The notes under the pieces: generated by a model
The model's database searches: none
What the model was told of the DNA's origin: nothing
The model's input: only the letters and a program-made list of their open reading frames with translations
NCBI GenBank assembly: GCA_006738865.1
Contig: AP019701.1
Location: forward strand, 4,274,001 to 4,338,000
Reading direction: 5' to 3'
DNA: 64,000 nt
Source of the DNA: Allostella sp. ATCC 35155
GTDB lineage: Bacteria; Pseudomonadota; Alphaproteobacteria; ATCC43930; Allostellaceae
Translations under genes and position numbers: made by a program
In this document: positions 8,134-16,511 of the stretch, one piece after another
Layout of the letters: every line of letters begins with the position of its first letter
How positions within the stretch are numbered: position 1 is the first letter of the stretch

Positions 8134-9428
8134 CCGACACCACGATCCGCCGCATCCATGCCCGCCGCGTCTGGGATTCCCGCGGCCGGCCCACGGTCGA
8201 GGCCGAGGTGACGACCGCCCGCGGCGCCGTCGGACGGGCGATCGCGCCCGCCGGCGCGTCGACCGGGTCGGGCGAGGCGGTCGACCGCCGCGACGGCGGC
8301 AAGGCCTTCGGCGGCCTCGACGTGCAGCACGCGCTGGGCGCCATCCGCACCGAGATCGCGCCGGCGCTGGCCGGCATGGACGCGGCCGACCAGGCGGCCG
8401 TGGACCGCCGGCTGATCGCGCTCGACGGCACCGGCAACAAGAGCCGGCTCGGCGGCAACGCCACCATCGCCGTCTCGATGGCGGTCGCCCATGCCGCCGC
8501 CGCCGCGCACGACATGCCGCTGTGGCGCTGGCTGGCGGGCTCGGCCGCGGACGGCCCGATCGTGATGCCGGTGCCGGAGATCCAGATCTTCGGCGGCGGC
8601 GCCCATGCCGACGCGCGGGTCGACCTGCAGGACTTCATGGTCGTCTGCCCGGCCGCCACCACCTTCGCCCAGGCGCTCGACTGGACGGCCGAGGTCTATC
8701 GCACGGCGGGCGCCATCATGGCCGAGGGCGGCCGCCGCCAGGGCGTCGCCGACGAGGGCGGCTGGTGGCCGGCCTTCGCCGACAACGAGGAGGCGATGGC
8801 GACCCTGACGCAGGCGATCGAGCGCGCCGGCTTCCGCGCGGGCGAGGAGGTGGCGATCGCGCTCGACGTCGCCGCCACCCAGTTCGGCCGCGACGGCGCC
8901 TATCGCCTGCGCCTCGACGAGCGCAGTTACGACCGCGGCGAATGGGCGGCCCGGGTCGCCGAATGGGTCGGCCGCTACCCGATCGTCTCGGTCGAGGATC
9001 CGATGGCCGAGGACGATCCCGAGGGCATGGCGGCCGTCACCGCGGCCATCGCCGACCGGGCGCTGGTGGTGGGCGACGACTTCCTCGTCACCAACGCCGG
9101 CCGCATCCAGGCCGCCGCCGCCGCCAAGGCCTGCACCGCCGCCCTCATCAAGCCGAACCAGGCGGGCACCCTGACCGAGACCAAGGCCGCGCTCGACGCC
9201 GCCCGCGCGGCCGGCATGCGCACCATCGTCTCGGCCCGCTCGGGCGAGACCGAGGACGTGACGGTGGCCCATCTCGCGGTCGGCTGGCAGGCGGACCAGC
9301 TCAAGGTCGGCTCCTTCGCGCGCTCCGAGCGCATGGCCAAGTGGAACGAGGCCCTGCGCATCGAGGAAGCGCTGGGCGAGCGCGCCCGCTTCCGCGCCGC
9401 CCGCGTCTTCCCGGGCGGGCGGGCATGA
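8130..9428 (+). CDS. Divergent enolase-family protein
   Basis: A 432-residue full-length enolase homologue. Conserved residues: the ASTG loop (43-46), the His of GGAHAD (156-161), catalytic E209 (DEGG), metal ligands D246, E289 and D316, acid-base K341 (LIKPNQAGTLTET) and K392. Departures from canonical enolase: the SHRSGETED segment reads SARSGETED, so the active-site His (373 in yeast) is A369; the IQEFM Glu is D168; the NGG segment before GGAHAD is FGG. It sits between a kinase (ATGA overlap) and a UbiD decarboxylase rather than next to the usual housekeeping neighbours. Either a specialised enolase-like enzyme acting on another phosphorylated acid, or a diverged phosphopyruvate hydratase. 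Confidence 0.88.
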   Translation: MTDTTIRRIHARRVWDSRGRPTVEAEVTTARGAVGRAIAPAGASTGSGEAVDRRDGGKAFGGLDVQHALGAIRTEIAPALAGMDAADQAAVDRRLIALDGTGNKSRLGGNATIAVSMAVAHAAAAAHDMPLWRWLAGSAADGPIVMPVPEIQIFGGGAHADARVDLQDFMVVCPAATTFAQALDWTAEVYRTAGAIMAEGGRRQGVADEGGWWPAFADNEEAMATLTQAIERAGFRAGEEVAIALDVAATQFGRDGAYRLRLDERSYDRGEWAARVAEWVGRYPIVSVEDPMAEDDPEGMAAVTAAIADRALVVGDDFLVTNAGRIQAAAAAKACTAALIKPNQAGTLTETKAALDAARAAGMRTIVSARSGETEDVTVAHLAVGWQADQLKVGSFARSERMAKWNEALRIEEALGERARFRAARVFPGGRA

Positions 9429-9447
9429 GGCGCATGCAGCCGTTCGC

Positions 9448-9541
9448 GCGTCCCTCGACTTCGCTCGGGATGAGGCTCGTTCTTCAAGCGAAGACGATCC
9501 CTCATCCCGAGCGCGCAGCGCAGCGAGCAGTCGAGGGACGC
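9448..9541. repeat. Intergenic nested palindromic element
   Basis: Outer 13-bp arms GCGTCCCTCGACT (9448-9460) and AGTCGAGGGACGC (9529-9541) are perfect inverted repeats. Inner 14-bp arms CGCTCGGGATGAGG (9462-9475) and CCTCATCCCGAGCG (9500-9513) are also perfect. A transcript would fold into one long bulged hairpin. It fills most of the gap between the enolase-like and UbiD genes. The arm sequence is shared with the element at 22041-22226 and resembles the abundant intergenic palindromes of alphaproteobacterial genomes. Confidence 0.9.
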
Positions 9542-9591
9542 ACCGCCGGCCGAGACCACGCCACAGTCGTCGTACCCGAAGGATCGAACCC

Positions 9592-11031
9592 ATGACCGCG
9601 AACGGCCTGCACGACCTCGGCCGGATCATCGAGACGCTCGACCGGCAGGGCCGCCTCGTGCGCGTGCGCTCGGAGGTCGACCCGGTGCACGAGCTGGCGG
9701 GGCTGGCCGCGCGCTTCGAGGGCGGCCCGCGCGCCGTGCTGTTCGAGCGGGTGAAGGGCCATCGCTGGCCGGTGCTGACCGGCCTCTACTGGTCGCGCGA
9801 CCTCCTGGCCGACCTGCTGGACAGGCCCGACCGGGCGCTGCCGCAGCATGTCTCGGACTGCATCCGCCAATGGCAGCAGCGCCCGGTCGACCCGGTGGTG
9901 GTGCCGACCGGTCCGGTGCTGGAGGTGACGGAGGAGACGGTCGACCTCGCCCGCCTGCCGATCCCGACCCATGCCGAGTTGGACGGCGGCGCCTATTTCG
10001 ACGCCGGCGTGGTGATCGCCCGCGACCCGGAGACGGGCGTGCGCAACGCCTCGATCCAGCGCTTCCTCGTCACTGGCGCCGACACGATGACGATCAACAT
10101 CGATGCCGGCCGCCATCTCGAACTCTATCTGGAGAAGGCCCGCGCGAAGGGTCGATCGCTGTTCTTCACGCTGAACTGCGGCGTCGGCCCGGGCCTCCAT
10201 TTCGCCGCCGCGACCCCGGCCGAGGCCGCCCCCGCCGACACCGACGAGCTCGGCATCGCCAGCGCGTTCCACGGCAGCGCCCTGGAGCTGGTGGCCGGCA
10301 CCGTCTCTCCGGTCGAGATGGTGGCCCACGCCATGATCGCACTCGAATGCGAGATGATCCCGGGCGAACTCGCCGACGAGGGGCCGTTCGCGGAGGTGAC
10401 CGGCTATTACGCCAGGCGCGCGCCGCGCCCCGTCGTCCATGTCCGCCGCATCCACCGCAGGCATGCGCCGGTGTTCCAGACCATCCTGTCGGGCAAGGAG
10501 GTGTGGAACTCGGTCGGCCTGCTGGGGGAGGCCAACGTGCTGGCGCTGCTGCAGCGCCAGGTGCCGGGCGTCCAGGACGTCTATTTCACCCATGGCGGCT
10601 GCGGCTTCTATCACGCGGTGGTGGCGCTGCGGCAGAAGCGCGCCGGCTGGGGCAAGCAGGCGATCATGGCCGCCTTCGCCGCCTTCCCGCCCCTGAAGAT
10701 GGTGACGGTGGTCGACGACGACGTCGACATCCGCAACGCCGGCGACGTCGAATGGGCGATGGCGACCCGGATGGACCCGGCCTCCGGCATCCTCGTCATC
10801 GACCGGGTGTTCGGCCACGGCCTCAACCCCGGCTTCCCCGACTATATCGGCAGCAAGGTCGGCTTCGACGCCTGCCGCCCCTTCCCCTTCCGCTACGAGC
10901 ACGACCGCGCCTTCTTCGTGCCGGCCGACCCCGCGGCGCACGACATCCTCGTGCCGCCGCTCGCCGGAGCAGCCGCGGGGGAGGCCGACGCGGCCGCGCC
11001 CGAGGCCGGGGCCGGCGGCGCGGCCATGTGA
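9592..11031 (+). CDS. UbiD family decarboxylase
   Basis: A 479-residue prenylated-FMN-dependent (de)carboxylase of the UbiD/Fdc family, acting on aromatic or unsaturated acids. The catalytic triad can be placed: R157 (RNASIQRF), E254 and E259 (ECEMIPGEL), with the 5-residue Glu spacing of A. niger Fdc1 E277/E282; the family EGPFxExTGYY motif follows at 263-273. The ATG at 9592 has GAAGGA 8 bases upstream. No ubiX gene for the cofactor is in the window. The alanine- and glycine-rich C-terminal tail is probably disordered. The stop overlaps a GTG start of the next ligase (GTGA at 11028-11031). Confidence 0.92.
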   Translation: MTANGLHDLGRIIETLDRQGRLVRVRSEVDPVHELAGLAARFEGGPRAVLFERVKGHRWPVLTGLYWSRDLLADLLDRPDRALPQHVSDCIRQWQQRPVDPVVVPTGPVLEVTEETVDLARLPIPTHAELDGGAYFDAGVVIARDPETGVRNASIQRFLVTGADTMTINIDAGRHLELYLEKARAKGRSLFFTLNCGVGPGLHFAAATPAEAAPADTDELGIASAFHGSALELVAGTVSPVEMVAHAMIALECEMIPGELADEGPFAEVTGYYARRAPRPVVHVRRIHRRHAPVFQTILSGKEVWNSVGLLGEANVLALLQRQVPGVQDVYFTHGGCGFYHAVVALRQKRAGWGKQAIMAAFAAFPPLKMVTVVDDDVDIRNAGDVEWAMATRMDPASGILVIDRVFGHGLNPGFPDYIGSKVGFDACRPFPFRYEHDRAFFVPADPAAHDILVPPLAGAAAGEADAAAPEAGAGGAAM

Positions 11032-12563
11032 GCACGGGGACGGCCATGGCGGGAGAGACGGAGGAGGGCTGGCTCGGCTGCCGGGTGCCGGAATATGCCC
11101 GGCGCAAACCGGACGCGCCCGCCATCCTCGCCGCGGACGAGACCGTGAGCTGGGGCGACTTCGCCCGGCGCGTGCTGGGCGCGGCCGCCGACTTCCATGC
11201 GCAGGGGGTCGTGCCGGGGACGACGGCCGCCATCCTGCTGCGCGACCGGCCGCAGGATCTGGTCGCCCTCTTCGCGCTGCAGCGCCTGGGGGCGGCGACG
11301 CTCTGCCTCGACCCAGACGAGCCGCCGGCACTGAGCGCCGCGCTGGCCGAGCGCGCCGGCGCCCGCTTCCTCGTCGCCGACCGCGACGACCCGGTGCCGC
11401 CCGGCCTCGCCGCCGTCGCCATGGCCGATACCCGGCCACAGGACGATCCGCCGCTGCCGCCGCCGCCCGGCCTCGACATGGTCAGCTTCGTCAGCCGCTC
11501 GTCCGGCACCACCGGCGGCATTCCCAAGCTGTCGACGGCCACCTTCCGGCTGGCGCTGCTGCGCGGCCGCGGCCTGCTGGAACGCTTCCGGCGCGGCGAG
11601 GATGACCGCTACCTGAAGCTGGTGCGCATCGCCTTCTCCTTCGGGCGCAACGCCGCCACCCGCGCGCTGGAGAATGGCGGCACCATCCTGCTGCCGCCGC
11701 CCTTCCGCGACGCTGGCGGCCTGACCGCCTATGCCGCCCGCACCGGCGCCACCTGGACGGCGCTGACCCCGGTGCATCTGCGCGACCTCGCCGCGGCCGA
11801 CGCGCCGGCGCCGATCCTGCCCGGCGTGCGCATCCTGTGCAGCACCGCCGCCCTGTCGCCGACCGAGATCCGCCGGATCCGCGAGCGCGTGTCCGCCGGC
11901 CTCCATGTCGGCTATGGCACCAACGAGGTCGGCGGCCTGACCCTGGCCTTGCCCGGCGACCTCGACGAGCGGCCGGAATCGGTCGGGCGGGTGCTGGCCG
12001 GCGTCACCGTCGAAGTGGTCGACGCCGACGGGGCGCCGCTGCCGGCGGGGCGGGTGGGCGAGCTGCGCTTCCGCCGGCCGGAATTCCCGACCGGCTATGT
12101 CGACCCCGCCCCCGGCTCATCCAGCCGCTTCGCCGGCGGCTGGTACTATCCGGGCGACGTCGGGATGCTCGACGCCGACGGCTATGTCTTCCTCAAGGGC
12201 CGGCTCGACGACGTCATCAATGTCGGCGGCCGCAAGCTCTATCCCGCCGACATCGAGGCGCAGCTGGCCCGGCACCCGGCGGTCGCCGAGGCGGCGGCCG
12301 TCGGCGTGGCGACGGCGCGCGAAGGGATGATCGCCGTCGCAGTCGCCGTGCTGCGCCGACCCTGCCCGCCGGAGGAGCTGCTGCGCCATTGCCGGGCGGG
12401 GCTGGGGCCGGCCCACAGCCCGCACGCGGTCGTCGTGGCGGACGCCCTGCCGCGCACCCCGCTCGGCAAGATCGACCGGGTCGCCATCGCCGGCGCGATC
12501 AAGCTGGAGCCGCCTCGCCCCGCCGGCCGGGGCAGGCGCCCCGCCGGACAGGCCACACCATGA
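11028..12563 (+). CDS. AMP-dependent acyl-adenylating enzyme, copy 1
   Basis: About 511 residues of the ANL superfamily (acyl-CoA synthetase-like), activating a carboxylic acid as acyl-AMP. Core motifs: P-loop SSGTTGGIPKL, A5 GYGTNEVGG, A7/A8 YYPGDVGMLDADGY and LKGRLDDVINVGGRKLYPADIE, and the C-terminal catalytic lysine in PLGKIDR. I chose the GTG at 11028 because it overlaps the UbiD stop; an ATG at 11046 is the alternative. The acceptor (CoA or a carrier protein) is unknown; no carrier protein gene is adjacent. It is clearly paralogous to the next gene, sharing RDRPQDL and the order of all motifs. Confidence 0.9.
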   Translation: MSTGTAMAGETEEGWLGCRVPEYARRKPDAPAILAADETVSWGDFARRVLGAAADFHAQGVVPGTTAAILLRDRPQDLVALFALQRLGAATLCLDPDEPPALSAALAERAGARFLVADRDDPVPPGLAAVAMADTRPQDDPPLPPPPGLDMVSFVSRSSGTTGGIPKLSTATFRLALLRGRGLLERFRRGEDDRYLKLVRIAFSFGRNAATRALENGGTILLPPPFRDAGGLTAYAARTGATWTALTPVHLRDLAAADAPAPILPGVRILCSTAALSPTEIRRIRERVSAGLHVGYGTNEVGGLTLALPGDLDERPESVGRVLAGVTVEVVDADGAPLPAGRVGELRFRRPEFPTGYVDPAPGSSSRFAGGWYYPGDVGMLDADGYVFLKGRLDDVINVGGRKLYPADIEAQLARHPAVAEAAAVGVATAREGMIAVAVAVLRRPCPPEELLRHCRAGLGPAHSPHAVVVADALPRTPLGKIDRVAIAGAIKLEPPRPAGRGRRPAGQATP

Positions 12564-14077
12564 CGACGACGCCCGGCGAGCCCGGCTGGATCGGCGCCGA
12601 GCTGGCCGACCACGCCGCCGCCCGCCCCGGCGCCGACGCCATCGTCGCAGCCGACGGCGCGATCCTCTCCTGGGCCGACTTCCACCGCATGGTGCTGGCG
12701 ACGGCGGGGTATCTCCATGCCCGCGGGCTGGAGCCCGGCATGACCGCGGCCCTGGTGATCCGCGACCGGCCGCAGGACCTCGCCGCCATCTTCGCCCTGC
12801 TGCGGCTCGGCGTCGCGCTGCTGGGGCTCGACCCGGCCGAGCCGGCGGAGATGAATGCAGAGCTGGTCGGCCGGTCGGGCGCGCGCTTCCTCATCGGTGA
12901 AGCCGGCGACGCGGTGCCGGCCGTGGGGACGGCGGGCGGGGTCGCATGGGCCGCGCTCGCCGATGTCGCCGCCGCGCCGCCGCTGGAACGGCCCTTGCCG
13001 CCGCCGCCCGACCCCGATGCCGTCGCCTTCGTCGCCCGGTCGTCCGGCACGACCGGCGGCGTTGCGAAGCTGACGCCGGCGAGCCACCGGCTGCTGCTGC
13101 GCCGCGGCCGGGGCATGCTGGCGGCCTTCCCGCGCGGGCCTGGCGACCGCTATCTCTCGCTGGTGCGCCTCGCCTTCGCCTTCGGCCGCAACGGGGCGCT
13201 GCGCGCGCTGCAGTGCGGCGGCGCCGTCATCCTGCCGCCGCCGCTGCAGCGGCCGGACGATCTGGCCGCGCTCGCCCGGGCGCGCGGCGCCACCTGGACC
13301 GCGATGACCCCGGCCCACCTGCGCGAGCTGGCGCGGGCGGAGACGGCGGAGCCGCTGCTCGGCGCCATGCGCATCCTCGCCAGCACCGCCGCGCTCTCCG
13401 TCGCGGAACGGCGGCTGGTGCGGGCGCGGGTCTCGCCCAACCTCATCGTCGGCTATGGCAGCAACGAGGTCGGCACACTCACCATGGCGATGGGCGAGGA
13501 TCACGAGGCGCGGCCGGGCACGGTCGGCCGCCTGCTGCCGGGCGTCGCGGGCGAGGCCGTCGGCGAGGACGGGCGCCCCCTCCCGCCGGGGGAGACGGGC
13601 GAGCTGCGCTTCCGCAGCCCGGACTTCCCGGCGGCCTATTTCGACGCGGTGCCGGGCCAGGCGAGCCGCTTCGCCGACGGCTGGTACTATCCGGGCGACG
13701 TCGGCGCGATCGATGCCGAGGGCTATTTCTTCCTGCGCGGCCGGTCCGACGACGTCATCAACGTCGGCGGCGTCAAGGTCTACCCGGCCGACATCGAGGC
13801 GGCGCTGGCCGCCCATCCCGCCGTCGCCGAGGCGGCCGTCGTCGCACTGCCGGCGGGCCGCAGCGGCGCCGCCCCCGCGGCGGCCGTGGTGCTGACGGCG
13901 CCGGCCAGCGCGGCCGACCTGCACCGCCACGTCGTCGAGCGCCTCGGCGCGGGACGGGCGCCGCGGCGCATCCTCGTCCTGCCGGCCCTGCCGCGGACCG
14001 CGCTCGACAAGGTCGACCGGGCGGCGCTGGTCCGCCTGCTCGCCGCGGGCGACCCCGGGGGCCGGGCGCCGGGCTAG
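12560..14077 (+). CDS. AMP-dependent acyl-adenylating enzyme, copy 2
   Basis: A 505-residue ANL-superfamily enzyme, tandem paralogue of the preceding gene with which it shares an ATGA overlap (12560-12563). Motifs: P-loop SSGTTGGVAKL (Ala replaces the usual Pro before the Lys), A5 GYGSNEVGT, A7 YYPGDVGAIDAEGY, A8 LRGRSDDVINVGGVKVYPADIE, and a terminal region ending ALDKVDR carrying the probable catalytic lysine. Two differing substrate pockets suggest two distinct acids are activated, or a split role of activation and transfer. Its stop shares the CTAG at 14074-14077 with the convergent LysE gene. Confidence 0.9.
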   Translation: MTTTPGEPGWIGAELADHAAARPGADAIVAADGAILSWADFHRMVLATAGYLHARGLEPGMTAALVIRDRPQDLAAIFALLRLGVALLGLDPAEPAEMNAELVGRSGARFLIGEAGDAVPAVGTAGGVAWAALADVAAAPPLERPLPPPPDPDAVAFVARSSGTTGGVAKLTPASHRLLLRRGRGMLAAFPRGPGDRYLSLVRLAFAFGRNGALRALQCGGAVILPPPLQRPDDLAALARARGATWTAMTPAHLRELARAETAEPLLGAMRILASTAALSVAERRLVRARVSPNLIVGYGSNEVGTLTMAMGEDHEARPGTVGRLLPGVAGEAVGEDGRPLPPGETGELRFRSPDFPAAYFDAVPGQASRFADGWYYPGDVGAIDAEGYFFLRGRSDDVINVGGVKVYPADIEAALAAHPAVAEAAVVALPAGRSGAAPAAAVVLTAPASAADLHRHVVERLGAGRAPRRILVLPALPRTALDKVDRAALVRLLAAGDPGGRAPG

Positions 14078-14715
14078 AGGCTGCCGGCAAGACCGGCCAG
14101 GGCCGCCGCGACCAGCGCCGCCGCCATGACGCGCTGCACCGCGCGTGCCGTCCGCGGCCGGGCGAGGCGCCCGGCGACCAGCACCGCCGCCGCCAGCCAG
14201 GCGAGGTGGACCAGCACCACCAGCGCGGCCAGGATCGCGAGCCGCGCCGCCAACTCGGCCGCGGGCGGGGCGATCGCCAGCCGGTGGCCGGCGACGACGG
14301 CGCCCAGCGCCAGCCACGCCTTGGGGTTGGCGAGCGCCAGCAGCACCCCGCCCGCGGGCGAGGGCGCGGCGGCGCCGGCGGCCGGGGGCGGTGCGGTCCA
14401 GATCTTCCAGGCGAGCCACAGCAGGTAGAGGGTGGCGGCCGCCGTCAGCGTCGGCGCCAGCCCCGGCCGTGCGTGCAGCAGCGCCCCGATGCCGCCCGCC
14501 AGCGCCAGCAGCACCAGGATCGTGCCGGCGGAGACGCCCGCCAGATAGGGCAGCGCCCGGCGGAAGCCGAAGGCGGTGCCGACCGCCACCACGCTCATGG
14601 TCGTCGGCCCCGGGCTGCCCATCACGGCGAGGGCCGCCGCCAGCAGGCCCGCCGCCGATGCCGCCAGTTCCGCCCCCTGCCCCATGCCGCCCTCCGCCGC
14701 TATGCTGTCCGCCAT
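14074..14715 (-). CDS. LysE family amino-acid/metabolite exporter
   Basis: About 213 residues with the LysE/RhtB pattern: an N-terminal helix with GSPGPTTMSVVAVGTAFGFRRALPYLAGVSAG, the mid-protein ANPKAWLALGAVVAG motif and roughly six membrane segments. The family exports amino acids or related small molecules. The ATG at 14715 sits in CCATGG and overlaps the divergent AraC gene start; the ATG at 14685 (MGQGAEL) is the likelier functional start because the intervening residues are not hydrophobic. It is convergent with the second ligase gene. It may export the product of the upstream cluster, but its direct partner is the AraC gene. Confidence 0.9.
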   Translation of the reverse strand: MADSIAAEGGMGQGAELAASAAGLLAAALAVMGSPGPTTMSVVAVGTAFGFRRALPYLAGVSAGTILVLLALAGGIGALLHARPGLAPTLTAAATLYLLWLAWKIWTAPPPAAGAAAPSPAGGVLLALANPKAWLALGAVVAGHRLAIAPPAAELAARLAILAALVVLVHLAWLAAAVLVAGRLARPRTARAVQRVMAAALVAAALAGLAGSL

Positions 14716-15571
14716 GGGACGGAGCATGGGACGCGGCGGCGGCGGCGGTCTTGAAGGGCTGTGCCCGGCATCCGGCGGGCCGGGCGGCACGGCCGCGATC
14801 CGCGCCGGCCTCGGCGGCCCCGGCATCGAGCGCACCGCGGTGCGCCTCGTCGGCCGCGGCTTTGCCCCGCACCGGCACGACACCTATGGCATCGGCTGGA
14901 CGGTCGCGGGCGTGCAGGCCTTCCGCTATCGCGGCGAGGGGCGCATCTGCCTGCCCGGCCAGTACCATGTGCTGCACCCGGACGAGCTGCATGACGGGCG
15001 GCCCGGCACGCCTGCGGGCTTTGCCTATCGCATCGCGCATATCGACCCCGCGCTGATCCAGGCGGCGCTGGGCGGGCGGCCCCTGCCCTTCGTGCCGGGC
15101 GGCGTGCTGGACGGGCGCGCGGCGCGCCTGCCGGCCGCCCTCTGGCGCCTGGAGGAGCCGATCGCCGGCATGGCCGGCGTCGAGGCGGTGGCCGCCGTCG
15201 CCGACACGCTGCTCGCCGCCGCCGGCGCCCCGCCCGCGCCGGCCCGGCCGCTGCCGCTGGCGGCACTCGCCCGCGCCCGCCAGGCGATCGCCGACGACCC
15301 GGCCCGCGCCCTCGCCGCCGCCCAGCTCGAACGGATCGCCGGCCTCGACCGCTGGACGCTGGCCCGCCGCTTCCGCGACGCCTACGGCACCAGCCCCACC
15401 CGCTTTCGCACGCTGCGCCAGCTCGACCACGCCCGCGCCGCCATCCGCGCCGGACTGCCGCTGGCCGAAGCCGCCGGCGCCGCCGGCTTCGCCGACCAGA
15501 GCCACCTGACCCGGCAGTTCAAGCGGGCGTATGGGATGACGCCGGGGGTGTGGGCGGGGGCGTTGGCGTGA
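14714..15571 (+). CDS. AraC family transcriptional regulator
   Basis: About 285 residues: an N-terminal cupin-like sensor (around 30-110, with PHRHDTYGIGWTVAG and GQYHVLHPDELHDGR) and a C-terminal double HTH (about 180-285) ending QSHLTRQFKRAYGMTPG, the AraC signature. The ATG at 14714 overlaps the LysE start on the other strand; a second ATG at 14726 follows. This AraC type is commonly found divergent from LysE or EamA exporters and controls them. An effector amino acid or analogue is likely but cannot be named from the sequence. Confidence 0.9.
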   Translation: MGRSMGRGGGGGLEGLCPASGGPGGTAAIRAGLGGPGIERTAVRLVGRGFAPHRHDTYGIGWTVAGVQAFRYRGEGRICLPGQYHVLHPDELHDGRPGTPAGFAYRIAHIDPALIQAALGGRPLPFVPGGVLDGRAARLPAALWRLEEPIAGMAGVEAVAAVADTLLAAAGAPPAPARPLPLAALARARQAIADDPARALAAAQLERIAGLDRWTLARRFRDAYGTSPTRFRTLRQLDHARAAIRAGLPLAEAAGAAGFADQSHLTRQFKRAYGMTPGVWAGALA

Positions 15572-15604
15572 GGTGGGGCGGCTGGATGCGCAATCCCGGA
15601 GCGA

Positions 15605-16093
15605 TCAGTCAGGCGACCGCGCTGGGGGTTCGGCCCCCGCGCTCTCGGCGACCGGAGCGCCCCGGGCAATCGGCTGGTTCGGATCGTGGCGGCCCGTCGA
15701 AATCGCGAAATCGCCGGCTCGGTACTCCTCACCGGCCATCTTCCATCGCACGACGTACCAGCCCTCCTTCTCGAAGGTGACGGGGCCGATCGTGAACGAG
15801 AAGCTGAACGGCTCCCCGGGCCTCAATGTCGGCGAAGCGGGGAATTCCCCATCGATCTTGATGATCTGCTTGCGGTCGGGACCAAAGACGAGAACCTCCG
15901 TCGGCCCTGACATATCCCCTGCCTTGATTTGCGCCTCGATGCGGAAGCCCATCCGTGGGAGCTTCAAAGGCAGCTTCGGCGCGGCAATGATGCCGGAGAA
16001 TACGCCGAGCAACAGCTCCTTCCCGTTATCCTCGCGCCGAATGTCCTCACAGACGATCAGGGACCGGACCTTGATCCGGGACGGCGCCCTCAT
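15605..16093 (-). CDS. DUF6941-like protein
   Basis: A 162-residue soluble protein with no signal peptide. The N-terminal pattern RSLIVCEDIRREDNGKELLLGVFSGII is the recognisable start of DUF6941 family proteins, beta-rich proteins of unknown function. The C-terminal 30 residues are polar and Pro/Ala-rich, probably disordered. Its ATG overlaps the stop of the HTH gene (ATGA at 16090-16093). Its base composition is lower in G+C than that of its neighbours, as for the two genes before it. Confidence 0.7.
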   Translation of the reverse strand: MRAPSRIKVRSLIVCEDIRREDNGKELLLGVFSGIIAAPKLPLKLPRMGFRIEAQIKAGDMSGPTEVLVFGPDRKQIIKIDGEFPASPTLRPGEPFSFSFTIGPVTFEKEGWYVVRWKMAGEEYRAGDFAISTGRHDPNQPIARGAPVAESAGAEPPARSPD

Positions 16094-16509
16094 GCGGCAT
16101 GCTCCTCCCGCCGAAGGGTGCCCACGGAGGAGCCGCCGGGCACTTCCGCATCGCCGTTGCCGTGGCCGAGCGTGAATACCATCCCGGAACCGCGCTCGGG
16201 TGCCGACACGGTGGGGGGACGATTGCCAGGCTCGGTGTCGTACGGTCGCAGCATGAGGACCGGATAGTGGTTCATGGCGCCGGCCAGGGCGCCAACAGAC
16301 CCGGCCGTGATGTTGCCGTTCTCGCCCGAGAGCATGCGCGCCACCACGCTCCGATGCACGCCCAGGAGCCGGGCGAGTTCCGCCTTGCTAAGGCCGCGCG
16401 CAGACTCGCGCTCGTAGACGCGACGCAACTCGTCGACCAGCTCGACGTAGAAGCGGGCTGCCGTGGCGCGAACCTTCGGATCGCCGCTGGCCCTGCGCTT
16501 CTTGCCCAT
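16090..16509 (-). CDS. XRE-like helix-turn-helix protein
   Basis: A 139-residue protein. Residues about 35-75 contain an HTH motif: GLSKAELARLLGVHRSVVARMLSGE, in which helices 2 and 3 of a Cro/CI-type domain can be read. It follows a basic N-terminus (MGKKRRASGDPKVRATAAR). The C-terminal third is polar and unfamiliar. It lies two bases after the upstream gene's stop and overlaps the DUF6941 start, so the three form one operon. It is plausibly the autoregulator of the cassette, or an antitoxin-like partner of the 147-residue upstream protein; neither role is proven. Confidence 0.8.
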   Translation of the reverse strand: MGKKRRASGDPKVRATAARFYVELVDELRRVYERESARGLSKAELARLLGVHRSVVARMLSGENGNITAGSVGALAGAMNHYPVLMLRPYDTEPGNRPPTVSAPERGSGMVFTLGHGNGDAEVPGGSSVGTLRREEHAA

Positions 16510-16511
16510 CC

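Noticed and set aside
12239-15505. A 1088-codon minus-strand open frame across the ligase and AraC genes.
   Set aside because: It is compositionally biased, crosses several well-supported genes and contains no recognisable motif.
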